Below are positions 19,183 to 29,390 of a stretch of DNA of 64,000 nt, one piece after another (the first letter of the stretch is position 1; every line of letters begins with the position of its first letter). The notes below the pieces were generated by a model. The model had not been told where the DNA came from. It searched no databases and saw only the letters and a list, made by a program, of their open reading frames with translations. Origin of the DNA: Paenibacillus sp. JCM 18996 (lineage in GTDB: Bacteria; Bacillota; Bacilli; Paenibacillales; NBRC-103111); NCBI GenBank assembly GCA_001313085.1, contig BBFE01000004.1, positions 80,674 to 144,673 of the forward strand, read 5' to 3'. The position numbers were made by a program, and so were the translations under genes.

Positions 19183-20764
19183 ATGACACGGTTTACCAAA
19201 AAAAAGCACGGAAAACTCTTGACAGTCTGTTTATTGACGGCAGCCCTTTTGGCGGATGCGGGCAAAACGCTCAACCATCGAGCGGCGCTTCCGATAAGGG
19301 CTCGAAACCCGAGAAAGCCGCTTCCGCCCCGCAGCAAGGAGGCACGCTTCGAATAGCGGTACAAAATGATGTGGACGGTCTGGATCCTCAGCGCACCGTA
19401 TCCGCTTCAACGTTCCAGGTGACCAACAGCATTTTTTTGACACGCTTGTGGGGACCGACCCGAACGGCAATCTTATTCCGCGCCTTGCTTTGAAATGGAC
19501 GCCTTCGGCTGACGGCAAGATTTGGGTGTTTGAGCTTCGCGACGATGTACAGTTCCATAACGGAAGAAAATTTACGGCGGAGGACGTAAAGTTTTCCCTG
19601 CAGCGTTTGATGGAGAAAGGCAGCCCTCGCGCGGGCGATTATGCCTGATCGAAGATATTTCCGTTGACGGTTCCTCGAAAGTAACCATAAAACTGAAAGA
19701 CGCAAATACGCCTTTTCTTTCCTCGCTCGCCATGCCTTGGTCCGCCATCGTCCCCAAAGAAGCTGTGGACCAGCTGAAGACGCATCCGGTCGGCACAGGA
19801 GCGTTTGCATTTAAAGAGTGGACCCCGCAGCAAAAAAGTAGTACTAGAGAAAAAACAAATCTTTTTTTTATATGAAGGACCGCCCTTATCTGGACAGCGC
19901 CGAGTTTCGGGTCATGCCCGACACAGCGACACAGCTGATCAATTTGAAAAGCGGGCAGATCGATGTAGCACCGTGGACGGGGAACAAGCCGATCAAGTAA
20001 AGAAGGATTCCAACCTGAGCCTGGTTACGAAGCCTTCCAACGCCGTTCAAATTCTGACCATGAACAACTCGGTCGCTCCGCTTGATAATTTGAAGGTTAG
20101 ACAAGCAATTAATCTGGCTGTTGACAAAAATGTGGTTATCGCCGGTTCCAACTGGGGATTTGGCGATCCGATCGGAAGCCATATGTCTCCCGCGGACCCC
20201 TTTTATGCCGACAAGAACAATGTGTGGAAGACCGATATAGCTAAAGCAAAAGCGCTGCTGAAAGAAGCGGGCTTTGAGAAAGGCTTTGACATCACGCTGT
20301 CGCTGCCCCAGCCTTATGCGATCCACGTAAAAGCAGGACAGGTGATTGCGGACCAGCTTAAACAAATCGGTATCAATGTGAAGCTGGAGACGGTGGATTG
20401 GGGCAAATGGGTGAAGGACGTGTATACGGGACGGAATTATCAAATGACCGTCATTTCGCACACCGGGCGTTTGGATCCTGACGCGATGCTCAGCCGGTAC
20501 GAGTCCGCCAATAAAGAAAACTATATGAATTATAAAAAAATCCGGCGGTCGACGAAGCCCTCAAAAAAAGGCAGGACAGTAACGGACAAAGCTGAGCGGA
20601 AAAAAAATATTTACGCATCCATCCAGGAGCAGCTGGCCAAAGACGTGCCGGCCGTCTACCTGCAGACTCCGAGAACGCTGCTTGGAACCGGCAAGAAAGT
20701 GACGGGGCTTGAAACTTATCCGATAGACATTTACGAATTATCGACAGTGTATTTGAATAAATAA
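19183..20764 (+). CDS. Oligopeptide/dipeptide ABC transporter substrate-binding lipoprotein
   Basis: Extracellular solute-binding protein family 5, about 525 residues. The signal peptide leads to a lipobox LLTAALLAGCG, recovered if one G is restored near 19255. The ligand-binding core shows GTLRIAVQNDVDGLDPQRTV, ELRDDVQFHNGRKFTAEDV and VRQAINLAVDK. ATG 19183 is preferred over 19174 because AGGAG lies 9 bases upstream. It is first of a five-gene transporter operon. Several runs carry extra A or T. Substrates could be peptides, glycopeptides or nickel; the RpiR neighbour favours a sugar-containing ligand. Confidence 0.9.
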
Positions 20765-20795
20765 TAAGTTTCGGAATATTGGGAGGAAAGATACG

Positions 20796-21756
20796 ATGCC
20801 GCAAATTTTCATTAAAAAAGTTGACAGGCGCTTTAGGGCTCATGTTGACCGTATCGTTCCTTGTCTTTTTTTCTTTCTCCAGATCGTGCCGGGGGATGCC
20901 GCGCAGATCAAGCTCGGCATGGACGGTTCCCCGGAGGCGGTGCAGGAGCTTCGGCATCAATTGGGATTGGACCGGCCTTGGCCTGTCCGATATTTACATT
21001 GGCTGGGTCATGTGCTGGCAGGAGATTTGGGACAGTCGTCGGTTTATGGCAAACCGGTGGCCGGCTTGATTGCCGAGCGGCTGCCGGCCACTGTTTCTTT
21101 AGTGGTATTCAGCCTGTTTATCAGTGTTGTGCTCGCGCTGCCTCTTGGAGTGCTGGCTGCGGTGCATGCGAACCGGTTGGCCGATTACGTATGCAGGATA
21201 TTGATGCAGCTGGGGATGGCGGTTCCGTCATTTTGGGTCGCTATTGTACTCATCATCGGTTTTTTTCCATTTATCTTCCCTGGTTTCCGCCAGGCGGCTA
21301 CGTTGGTATGGGAGAGAGCCCCGGCGGGTTTATAAAAAAAGTCTAGTCCTCCCTTCCCTGTCTCTTTCCATCATTGAAACGGGTGTTCTGCTTCGCATGG
21401 TGCGCGCTTCCATGCTGGAGGTGCTGTCTCAAGATTATGTTTACTTTGCCAGAAGCAAGGGCATCAGTGCATTTCGCTTGTACTTCCGCTATGGACTGCG
21501 CAACGCCTTGATCGCTCCGGTTACTTTGATCGGACTGCAGATTGGCGGCCTCTTGGCCGGCGCGATTGTAATCGAAGAGATCTTCGCGATCCCGGGCATA
21601 GGCAGATTGATACTTGTAGCTGTACAGCAAAGGGACGCGATGCTGCTCGAAGGGTTGGTTTTATTTGTAACCGGGATGATCGTATGCCTAAACCTTGGCC
21701 TTGAAATGCTGTACCGTAAGCTTGATCCCAGGATGGAGCAGACTTTAACGGTGTAA
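20796..21756 (+). CDS. Oligopeptide ABC transporter permease (DppB/OppB type)
   Basis: About 315 residues with six hydrophobic helices. Features are the N-terminal LTVSFLVFFFLQIVPGD, the LGLDRPWPVRYLHWL loop and the EAA-type loop YVYFARSKGISAFRLYFRYG then GLRNALIAPV. It ends in a hydrophobic helix and RKLDPRMEQTLTV. Start ATG 20796 is behind GGGAGGAAAG. Extra A at 20814-20819 and T/A runs near 21260 and 21335 break the frame. Confidence 0.9.
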
Positions 21757-21777
21757 ATACAGAAAGCGGGAATAATT

Positions 21778-22576
21778 ATGATAGTATGGAGATATCTCGG
21801 AGTGACTCTCGTTTCCATAACGGCGTTGCTGGCCTTGACTGCCCTGTTCTATACGCCGCATGATGCGAACCAGATGAATATGGCGTTTCGGCTGGCGAAG
21901 CCGGATGCGAGCCACTGGTTAGGAACGGACCAATTCGGGCGTGACGTGTTAAGCCGAATAATGGTAGCCTCGAAAAAACGCTTATGAGGTCGGACTGGTT
22001 TCCGTCCTTCTCGGCGGGCTTGCCGGAAGTTTGATAGGCGGTATCGGAGGCTATCTGCGGGGCTGGGGCAGCGAGATCTTGATGCGGTTCGTCGACGGAT
22101 TATTCGCTTTCCCGCATCTGCTTCTCGCCATGATGATCATTGCAGTGATGGGTGCGGGTAAAATCAACGCCCTCGCGGCCATAGCCCTGTTTAACATTCC
22201 GGTGTTCGCCCGTCTTTCGTATGGAATGGTCATGGAGACCAAACAGGCGCTATTCGTCAAAGCGGCACACACGTACGGCGCGGGAGCGGGGTATATTTTA
22301 TTTCGGCATATCCTGCCCGCCTCCTTTCATCGTCTGCTTGCTCAAGCCACTTCCAGCTTCGGCATTGCCATTTTGACGGAAGCTTCTTTATCCTTTCTGG
22401 GACTGGGCATTCAGCTACCGGAGGCCAGTTGGGGCGGAATGTTGGAGGAATCGCGCAAATTTATGGCGCTCGCCCCTTGGTTTCCGTTTATTCCCGGGCT
22501 GGCGTTGATCATGACGGCGCTGGGCGGAAACTTGATCGGAGATTCGCTTCGCAAAGGGAGGGGATCGCATGAATAA
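21778..22576 (+). CDS. Oligopeptide ABC transporter permease (DppC/OppC type)
   Basis: About 266 residues. The characteristic HWLGTDQFGRDVLSRIM precedes the membrane domain, and the EAA loop is FVKAAHTYGAGAGYILFRHI then LPASFHRLL. ASLSFLGLGIQLPEASWGGM is a family signature. The A run at 21974-21979 is one base too long. It partners the DppB-type permease 22 bp upstream. Its stop overlaps the start of the ATPase gene. Confidence 0.9.
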
Positions 22577-23603
22577 AGGGGTCATGGTGGAAGGACTCAC
22601 CGTTGAAGTTAAGACGGAACGGGGCTGGCAGCCTTTTGTCCGCGACTTCTCCTTCCAGCTCGGCGCCGGCAAAGTGATGGGTATCGCCGGCGAATCCGGT
22701 TCGGGAAAATCGATTACCGCCAAAGCGATGGCGAGGCTACTGCCGCCTACCGTGCGGCTCGTTTCGGGGAACGCGTCGCTGGACGGGGAGTCTTTTCTCG
22801 ATATAAAGGATGCGGCGTTCAACCGTAACTTCCTCGGCCGCAAAATTGCCTTTGTGCCGCAGAACCCGATGACGTCGTTAAGTCCGACCCTTACGATCGG
22901 GGAACAGATGATGGACGGCTATCGATTCCATTATCCGCACGAGTCGAAAGCAAGCGTCCGGGACTGGGCTTTCGATCTGCTCGAACAAGTGGGGATTCGT
23001 GACCTGAACCGCGTTTTTTAACGAATATCCGCACCGTTTAAGCGGCGGGATGAGACAGCGCGTCATCATTGCGGCGGCAATGATGTGCCGTCCGTCCCTG
23101 CTGATTGCGGACGAGCCCACAACCGCCCTGGATGTGACAGTGCAGGCGCAAATACTGAAATTATTGAACGATTTTCGCGAGAAATACAGTCTGTCGCTGT
23201 TAATCATCAGCCACGACTTGGGGCTGCTCGGACAAATCTGCGACGATATTACGGTCATGTACGCCGGCCGGATCGCAGAACAAGCTCCAGCGGCCAATAT
23301 ATTTTCATCGCCCGCGCATCCTTACACGGAAGCCCTTTTTCGGGCGACACCTTCACTGCACGATTCACTTGACGATTTGAGAGGTATTCCCGGCAGCGTA
23401 CAGGCGCAGACTGCAGCCGGTCAAGGCTGCGTTTTTTTCATGAGCGGTGCGCGTACAGACAGGAGCGGTGCCTAGCCGTGGAGCCAAGCCCCGTGCCGGT
23501 TTCCTGTACCAAGGAAATGCTGCACAGGGCGGCATGCCATCATCCGTTAGTGCACTTTGAGAAGGGAGGCGGGGCAGATGCCAAACCATCAAAGTTTGCT
23601 TGA
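22569..23603 (+). CDS. Oligopeptide ABC transporter ATP-binding protein (DppD/OppD type)
   Basis: Walker A is GESGSGKSIT, the Q-loop VPQNPMTSL, the signature LSGGMRQRVI and Walker B LLIADEPTTALD with H-loop SHDLG. The C-terminal oligopeptide-transporter extension is HPYTEAL followed by a cysteine-rich 4Fe-4S-like segment (CVFHERCAYRQERC, then C at two more places). Two or more T runs (23018-23023, 23431-23437) are too long. Corrected, the gene ends at TGA 23603 and overlaps the next gene by 26 bp. Confidence 0.9.
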
Positions 23604-24382
23604 GGTGGAAGGTGTGGTTAAAAGCTACACGCACAAAAGATTATGGGGCAAAAAAAAGAGACTTTTACCGCAGTGGACCGAATCAGTTTTCATGTCGAAC
23701 AAGGCACGACGATCGGCATCGTCGGAGAAAGCGGAAGCGGCAAGTCCACATTAGGAGAGCTTATTCTTGGTCTAAAGCAGCCTGAAGCGGGGAAAATTTA
23801 TTATAAAGGAATCGACATTGCCGGGGCTAATTCGGAGCAACGGAGGCTTGTCAGGCGCGACATGCAGGTCATTTTCCAAAATTCCGTTGAAAGTCTCAAC
23901 CCCCGGATGAATGTCGAGGAATTGATATCGGAACCGATGAAGATCCACCGGATGTATGCGTCCCGGGAAGTGCTGCGGAAGGAAACATATAAGCTTATGC
24001 GGGAAGTCGGATTGCCGGAAGAATTCGGGCATAGAAGACCGGCGGAATTAAGCGGAGGACAGTGCCAAAGAGTTGGCATAGCGAGGGCCTTGGGGCTGAA
24101 ACCGAAGCTGCTTGTCTGCGATGAGATCGTATCCGCGCTGGATGTCTCCTTGCAGACGCAGGTGCTTTTGCTGTTAAAAGACCTTCAGCGCGAGTACGGG
24201 ATCACCTGTTTATTTATATCACACGATCTGCATGTAGTGCGGTTGATCTGCGATTCTATTCTGGTCATGAACCAGGGTCAAATCGTGGACAGAGGCTCCG
24301 CGCGTTACATTTTTTTTGAGGAGTCCGTCGTGCCTTATACGAGACGCTGATTGAATCGATTCCGAAGCCCGTATTTAATTGA
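23578..24382 (+). CDS. Oligopeptide ABC transporter ATP-binding protein (DppF/OppF type)
   Basis: Second ATPase of the transporter. Walker A is GESGSGKSTLGE, the signature LSGGQCQRVGIA, Walker B LLVCDEIVSALD and the H-loop SHDLHV. ATG 23578 lies behind GGGAGGCGGGG. Extra A near 23650 and an error near 24310-24345 break the frame. The corrected C-terminus reads ETLIESIPKPVFN and stops at 24382. It completes a five-component importer (binding protein, two permeases, two ATPases). Confidence 0.9.
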
Positions 24383-24422
24383 ATATCGCTGGAGTAGTTA
24401 TAGAAGTCAGGAGAAGAGCATA

Positions 24423-25154
24423 ATGAACATAACAATTCTAGGCTGCTGGGGGGCATACCCTGAAGCCGGCGAAGCGACGGCAGGGCTGCTGCTCGAATCC
24501 GCAAACCGGCGTATTTTGCTGGACTGCGGAAGCGGAGTGCTCGCCCAATTATTTCGTCATACACAGATCGAAGACCTGGACGCCGTCGTTTTAACCCACT
24601 ATCATGCGGATCATATAGCTGACTTGGGCTGCTTGCAGTATTCGGCTCTGATCGCGACCCAGCTCGGGAAAATGAGCCGTCCGCTTCCCATCTATGGGCA
24701 CGACCAGTCCGGGCATTTCTTCAAACTTTCCTACGAATCCTATACGAAAGGGCACCTGATACAGGAGAAAGAAGATCTGGAAATAGCCGGTCTCAAGTTC
24801 CGCTTCCAGGGAACCGTTCATCCCGAGTACAACCTGGCGATCCGGATTGAATCGGAAGGGAAACATATGGTGTATACGGGGGATACGGCATTCGACGAAA
24901 GACTGGCGGATTTCGCTGCGGACTGCGACCTGCTCATCTGCGAATCAAGTCTGTACGACGGCCAGAATGGCGATAAAATCGGTCACTGCACTGCACCCGA
25001 AGCCGGGAAAATTGCTCAATTAGCCCGCGCGGGGAGGTTGATCCTTACACATCTGCCTCATTATGGCGACAGAGAATTGTTGGTTGAGCAAGCTTCCCGG
25101 ACGTTTGCTGGGCCGGTCGAAATGGCAAGATCAGGTATGCGCATCACGCTTTAA
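24423..25154 (+). CDS. MBL-fold metallo-hydrolase (RNase Z-like, YhfI type)
   Basis: An uninterrupted 243-residue protein from ATG 24423. It has the metal-binding motif THYHADHIADLG, later ligands in FQGTVHP, YTGDTAFDE and LTHLPHYGD, and the N-terminal LGCWGAYPEAGEATAG loop of YhfI-like hydrolases. Members may cleave phosphodiesters or lactones; the true substrate is unknown. It lies 40 bp after the transporter operon in the same direction and could be read with it. One of the few long genes without a frame break. Confidence 0.9.
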   Translation: MNITILGCWGAYPEAGEATAGLLLESANRRILLDCGSGVLAQLFRHTQIEDLDAVVLTHYHADHIADLGCLQYSALIATQLGKMSRPLPIYGHDQSGHFFKLSYESYTKGHLIQEKEDLEIAGLKFRFQGTVHPEYNLAIRIESEGKHMVYTGDTAFDERLADFAADCDLLICESSLYDGQNGDKIGHCTAPEAGKIAQLARAGRLILTHLPHYGDRELLVEQASRTFAGPVEMARSGMRITL

Positions 25155-25163
25155 CCTTAAGGC

Positions 25164-25195
25164 ACTGTCCTGAAATATAAGGATAGTGTTTTTTT
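25164..25195 (+). terminator. Intrinsic terminator
   Basis: CACTGTCCT pairs with AGGATAGTG (one mismatch) around AATATA-type loop bases, followed by seven T. It closes the transporter/metallo-hydrolase unit. The ~180 bp to the tRNAs show no gene. Confidence 0.7.
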
Positions 25196-25374
25196 AATTC
25201 GAGGGATTTCCTTTTTTTTCAACGAACTGCAACTAAATGGATAGCATAGACGTGATATGATAAATTAATTGTCCCCGGGTGATGTCAATGTACAACGTCA
25301 TACGAGGGAAGCACTAGTTAGATGCTGTGGTTTTGAGCATGCCGTGTTAATTCCCACCATGGAAAAAAAAGTGC

Positions 25375-25445
25375 GCGGATGTAGTTCAATGGCAGAACTC
25401 CAGCTTCCCAAGCTGGTGGCGTGGGTTCGATTCCCATCATCCGCT
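25375..25445 (+). tRNA. tRNA-Gly (anticodon CCC)
   Basis: A 71-nt cloverleaf. Acceptor GCGGATG pairs with CATCCGC. The anticodon stem CCAGC/GCTGG encloses TTCCCAA, anticodon CCC. The T loop is GGGTTCGATTCCC. No CCA is encoded, as is usual for many Firmicute tRNAs. Confidence 0.9.
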
Positions 25446-25454
25446 TAGTCATTT

Positions 25455-25527
25455 GTCTTAGTAGCTCAGCTGGATAGAGCAACGGCCTTCTAAACCGTGT
25501 ATCAGGTTTCGAATCCCTTCTAGGACG
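25455..25527 (+). tRNA. tRNA-Arg (anticodon TCT)
   Basis: A 73-nt cloverleaf nine bases after tRNA-Gly. Acceptor GTCTTAG pairs with CTAGGAC (one G-T). The D arm is GCTCAGCTGGATAGAGC, the anticodon loop CTTCTAA (anticodon TCT) and the T arm GGTTTCGAATCCC-like. The last anticodon-stem pair is a C-A mismatch (ACGGC against ACCGT), unusual for a functional tRNA. A truncated integrase begins 19 bp downstream. Confidence 0.85.
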
Positions 25528-25545
25528 TTTTCCCGTTAAAAAATC

Positions 25546-25935
25546 TTGTCAGATCAACGTTTTTTTTCGTATGTTGAATGTGACGATAGGCTAATAAAAC
25601 AACAAGCGTTAGATTACGATTTGGACAATGCCTTCGGTTTGTTTTATAACGTTAAGAAAGCCGAAGGTATGCGTGAGCGAACGTTAGCAGACTACAAAGC
25701 ACACTGGCGGTATTTCCGTTATTGGATTGACGCCTGTGCATCCCGGCATACAGCTACGCGAAATAACACCGATCATAGCGCGAGAATACGTTTTATACAT
25801 GACGAACGGTCGCATTAAATACAAAGGAATCTCTAACCGCGAAAAAAATCAGGTGAATCGCTATTCGATAAATCACCGTAGCAAGATGAGGACGAATTTG
25901 AGGCCTTTACAGACGAACTATTTCGCTTGCTGCTA
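25546..25935 (+). pseudogene. Tyrosine recombinase/integrase, N-terminal fragment
   Basis: The reconstructed reading has ERTLADYKAHWRYFRYWIDA, then HPGIQLREITPIIAREYVLY and MTNGRIKYKGISNREK. This is the SAM-like core-binding domain of phage-type tyrosine recombinases. The catalytic domain with R-H-R-Y is absent, and the frame also breaks near 25740 and 25843. Its position immediately 3' of tRNA-Arg is the classical attachment-site arrangement, so this is likely the remnant of an integrated element. Confidence 0.7.
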
Positions 25936-26006
25936 GAATCGCTTGACTTGGAGTTAACTCCAAGGAGTAAACTACATTTGAAGGAAATAATATCTATTGC
26001 AAAGTG
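25886..26006 (+). pseudogene. Unidentified gene 3' fragment
   Basis: An open stretch reading DEDEFEAFTDELFRLLLESL, then DLELTPRSKLHLKEIISIAK and a stop, 12 bp before the aldo/keto reductase start. It is acidic and helical, looks coding, and lacks a start. I do not recognise the family. It may be the tail of a gene lost when the adjacent integrase was truncated. Confidence 0.35.
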
Positions 26007-26018
26007 AGGAACAATCAA

Positions 26019-27005
26019 ATGGAATATGTGAAACTTGGGAATACCGGCTTGGATGTATCTCGGCTTTGTCTTGGCTGTATGAGCTTTGGTGTAGCAGAGC
26101 GGTGGGTTCATCCATGGGTACTTGATGAAGAGCGCAGTCGTCCTATTATTAAAAAAAAGCCCTTGAGCTTGGCATCAATTTTTTTGATACGGCGAATGTA
26201 TATTCAGACGGAACAAGCGAGGAAATTGTTGGACGTGCTCTAAAGGATTATGCCAATCGTGATGAAATTGTCCTCGCGACAAAGGTTCATTTCCGTATGC
26301 ATCAAGGTCCAAATGGTGCTGGTCTTTCCCGAAAGGCAATCATGAGTGAAATTGATAAGAGCCTGAAGAGACTGGGAACAGATTACGTAGACCTTTATCA
26401 AATCCATCGGTGGGATTACAATACTCCTATTGAAGAAACGATGGAAGCATTGCATGATGTTGTGAAGGCTGGGAAGGCGAGATACATTGGTGCTTCTGCC
26501 ATGTACGCATGGCAGTTTCTGAAGGCGTTACATGTAGCTGAGAAAAAAATGGATGGACCCGGTTTGTATCGATGCAGAATCATTACAACCTCATATACCG
26601 TGAAGAGGAGAGGGAGATGCTGCCGCTTTGTAGGGAGGAAAAAAATCGGAGTGATTCCATATAGCCCGCTCGCATCAGGAAGATTGACGCGTGATTGGTC
26701 GGAAACAACATATCGCTCCGAAACTGATCAAGTTCAGAAATCTAAATACGATGCGACTGCAAATACTGATCGGTTGATTGTGGAGCGCGTTGCAGCAATC
26801 GCAGAAAAAACGTGGCGTTCCCCGAGCTCAAATCGCACTTGCCTGGTTGCTGCAGAAAGAACCAGTAACAGCTCCCATTATCGGTGCTACGAAAATGTCC
26901 AATCTCGAGGATGCGGTAGCTGCTCTTTCGATTACGTTAACACCAGAAGAAATTGTGTGGCTAGAAGAGCCATATGTTCCCCATCCGGTAATTGGTGCAG
27001 TTTGA
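26019..27005 (+). CDS. Aldo/keto reductase (YhdN/YajO-like)
   Basis: About 325 residues. Active-site features are [31 protein letters not shown], and the [19 protein letters not shown] region, with [12 protein letters not shown] binding cofactor. Start ATG 26019. A runs at 26151-26158, 26540-26546, 26640-26646 and 26804-26809 are too long, giving four or more frame breaks. GC content is visibly lower than in neighbouring genes. A MerR regulator follows after a hairpin, a common pairing for carbonyl-stress response. Confidence 0.9.
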
Positions 27006-27017
27006 TATAAGAAACGA

Positions 27018-27052
27018 CAAGAACGCCCTAACCATTTTCATGGGCGTTCTTG
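27018..27052. terminator. Strong hairpin between aldo/keto reductase and MerR gene
   Basis: A perfect 11-bp inverted repeat (CAAGAACGCCC / GGGCGTTCTTG) with a 13-base loop lies 13 bp past the reductase stop. No T run follows, so it is a weak terminator or an RNA-stabilising hairpin. Confidence 0.5.
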
Positions 27053-27078
27053 ATCTGAAATTAGGAGGTGAAATCTGC

Positions 27079-27481
27079 ATGTTGATCGCAGAAGTAAGTG
27101 AAAAAATTTGATCTCTCACAGGATACACTCCGCTATTATGAACGCATCGGACTTATTCCACGGGTGAACCGCAATAAAAGCGGAATCAGGGATTACACGG
27201 AAGAAGACTGCAGGTGGGTCGAATATATCAAATGTATGCGAGGCGTAGGACTTCCTGTTGAACTTTTAATTGAGTATGTTGGGTTGTTTCAACAGGGGGA
27301 TGAAACCATTGAGGCTAGAAAAGAACTCCTGATCAAACAGCGTAAGCAGCTCATAACAAGCATGGAAGCTATGAAGAAAGTGTTGGAACGCCTGGATTAT
27401 AAAATTGCAAGATATGAACAGACATTAGTTGAAAAAAAGAAAAAAAACACTAAAAAAAGACCTGCAGGATTTGTTTTGTGA
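27079..27481 (+). CDS. MerR-family transcriptional regulator
   Basis: About 130 residues. The reconstructed N-terminus MLIAEVSEKFDLSQDTLRYY (extra A at 27102-27107) is the winged-helix DNA-binding domain. YYERIGLIPRVNRNKSGIRDY and CMRGVGLPVELLIEYV follow, then a long dimerisation helix. Start ATG 27079 is behind AGGAGGTG. The C-terminal A runs near 27432-27458 make the true end uncertain. No cysteine sensor cluster is seen. It resembles aldehyde-responsive regulators such as AdhR and probably controls the upstream reductase. Confidence 0.85.
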
Positions 27482-27639
27482 ATTACAACGGGTTTGGGAA
27501 CCATTCCTCGAGCCGTTCGGACAGGTACGGCGAGACGTTTGTCATTGTACCGGCCCTTGTGATTACGATTTCGGCTTTGATTGTCTTGAGCTTCTCGACC
27601 GGAAGTTTGGCGTGCTCATTTCGGCGGTTCTGTACGGTA

Positions 27640-27934
27640 TTGCTCTGTTGTGGAAACTAACGCGATTTTCAGCCGTGACAGCATTAAACCGGTCGTTTCT
27701 GGCCAGCTGCCGCCTGAAATCAATAATCTCGTCCTGCGTCATGTGCTGAATCAAGAGACCACTTTGCAAGCGGCGCTGCGCACGGATAGGGATAAAGCTT
27801 CCCGCGCCTTCGTGAACGACCCGCTGGTAAGTTTGCCGCCCGCTGAGGCCAAAGAATTGTTTGATCAGATGCTGAATACACCAAAGCTTATCTGCCAGGA
27901 TGGCCGTTGTGATCGCAGATTCTTTTTTGAATAA
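27640..27934 (+). pseudogene. Glycoside hydrolase family 4, C-terminal remnant
   Basis: About 95 residues with VVETNAIFSRDSIKPVVSGQ, then LVLRHVLNQETTLQAAL and FVNDPLVSLPPAEAKELFDQ. This is the C-terminal end of family 4 glycosidases (NAD- and Mn-dependent; closest by eye to the LplD/alpha-galacturonidase group). The NAD-binding and catalytic regions are missing. Bases 27482-27640 upstream are open in more than one frame but match nothing I recognise. Probably a deletion remnant. Confidence 0.65.
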
Positions 27935-27965
27935 AAAAAAGGAAATTTTCTGGGATTGACGAATA

Positions 27966-28016
27966 GTTAGTATAAGATAAAAAACCTGCTGCCGAGTTTA
28001 TACCAACTATACTAAC
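27966..28016. promoter_or_regulatory. Inverted repeat upstream of drug-efflux gene
   Basis: GTTAGTATA at 27966-27974 and TATACTAAC at 28008-28016 are perfect 9-base complements flanking a 33-base spacer, directly upstream of the Bcr/CflA gene. It could be a regulator operator pair (MarR/TetR type) or a leader stem. No matching regulator gene is adjacent except MerR. Confidence 0.4.
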
Positions 28017-28032
28017 AGATAGGATGCATAGG

Positions 28033-29289
28033 ATGAACAGAATTCAAAACGAATTGACTGTCAAAATTGCAGCCCGTCCTGCAATAAGGTTACACAGGCT
28101 GTGGCTGGCTTTTGTGTTAGGGGCGCTGGCTGCTTTTGGTCCGCTGTCCATCGATATGTATCTGCCTTCCTTTCCGACGCTTTCCAAAACTTTACACGCC
28201 AGCACATCGCTTGTCCAGCTGAGCTTGACGGCCTGCCTGCTAGGGCTATCTATGGGACAGCTGCTGGCAGGTTCCGTAAGCGACGTTTACGGGAGGCGAA
28301 GGCCTCTGTTGGCAGGGCTCGCAGTCTATGCGGCAGCATCGCTGCTATGCGCATTCAGCCTTCGATCTGGGCATTAATTGTGCTGCGGTTTATCCAGGGG
28401 ATGGCCGGAGGCGCAGGGATCGTGATTTCCCGCGCAGTCGTCCGGGATTTATACTCCGGGCCGGAGCTGACGAAGTTCTTCACTCTTCTGATGCTTGTTA
28501 ACGGCACGGCTCCGATTCTTGCGCCGATTGCAGGCGGACAGATTCTGCGGATAACCTCATGGCCGGGAGTTTTTTTTCTGTTGTTGGCGGCTGTGGGCGT
28601 CGTCATGCTGCTGATCGTTTTTTTTCGGTTTGCCTGAGACGCTAGTCGACGAACGCCGTTCCAAAGGCGGTATCAGGAACACTTTATTTACCTTTCGCAG
28701 GCTCGTCAGCGACCGCAGCTTTATGGGTTATGCCTTAGCCCAGGGACTTGTGTCTGCCGGCATATTCTCGTATGTGTCGGGATCGCCGTTCGTCATCCAG
28801 GATATTTTTTTGGGGCGTCCCCGCAAATGTTCAGTTTGTTTTTTTGCGATCAACGGTTTCGGTATCATCGTCGCCGGACAAATCACCGGCAGATTGGCCG
28901 GGCGCATCAATGTGAGCAGGCTGCTTGTTTTCGGACTCGGCATAGCCGCTGTGGGAGCGTTTCCACACTTGCCAGTATAATGACAGGAATGGGGCTGTTC
29001 GCCCTGATGCCTTCCTTGTTCCTGGTCGTATCCAGTATTGGGATCGTGGGCTCCACCAGCTTTACGCTAGCCATGCAAAAGGAGGAAAAAATCGGCGGGC
29101 AGCGCTGCGGCCCTGCTGGGGTTAATCTCTTTCATCGCCGGCGGAATTGCAGCGCCTCTTGTCGGTCTGGGCGGCAGCCACACAGCGGTACCGATGGGGG
29201 TTATGATCGCCGCGTCGGATGTGGGAGCGGCACTTTGTTATTATTTCCTGGCCAGGCGCGGACAGAATGATTCCAAAGGCCTTAAATAA
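28033..29289 (+). CDS. Bcr/CflA-family drug exporter (MFS, 12 helices)
   Basis: About 405 residues. The N-terminus has FVLGALAAFGPLSIDMYLPS, a Bcr/CflA signature. The MFS loop 2-3 motif is GQLLAGSVSDVYGRRRPLL, and IVISRAVVRDLYSG is the drug-efflux motif region. Start is ATG 28033 or 28024. Several T runs (28569-28576, 28617-28624, 28804-28810) and A runs (29084) are wrong. It likely exports bicyclomycin, sulfonamide or similar small compounds. Confidence 0.9.
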
Positions 29290-29325
29290 GCGGCCATAAA
29301 ACGCTGAAGCTGCGATATTTTGAAG

Positions 29326-29371
29326 AAAACCGCGCTGCTTTCCTCCCGGAGGGAAAAGGCAGCGCGGTTTT
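29326..29371. terminator. Bidirectional terminator
   Basis: AAAACCGCGCTGC and GCAGCGCGGTTTT form a perfect 13-bp stem with A and T tails, placed between the convergent exporter and ferredoxin genes. It can serve both strands. Confidence 0.85.
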
Positions 29372-29390
29372 GTTGCCGGCAATCACTTGT

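Noticed and set aside
25261..25374. Additional RNA gene just before tRNA-Gly (segment with GATGTCAATGTACAACGTCA)
   Set aside because: Short complementary segments exist but no cloverleaf or known RNA fold could be built by eye.
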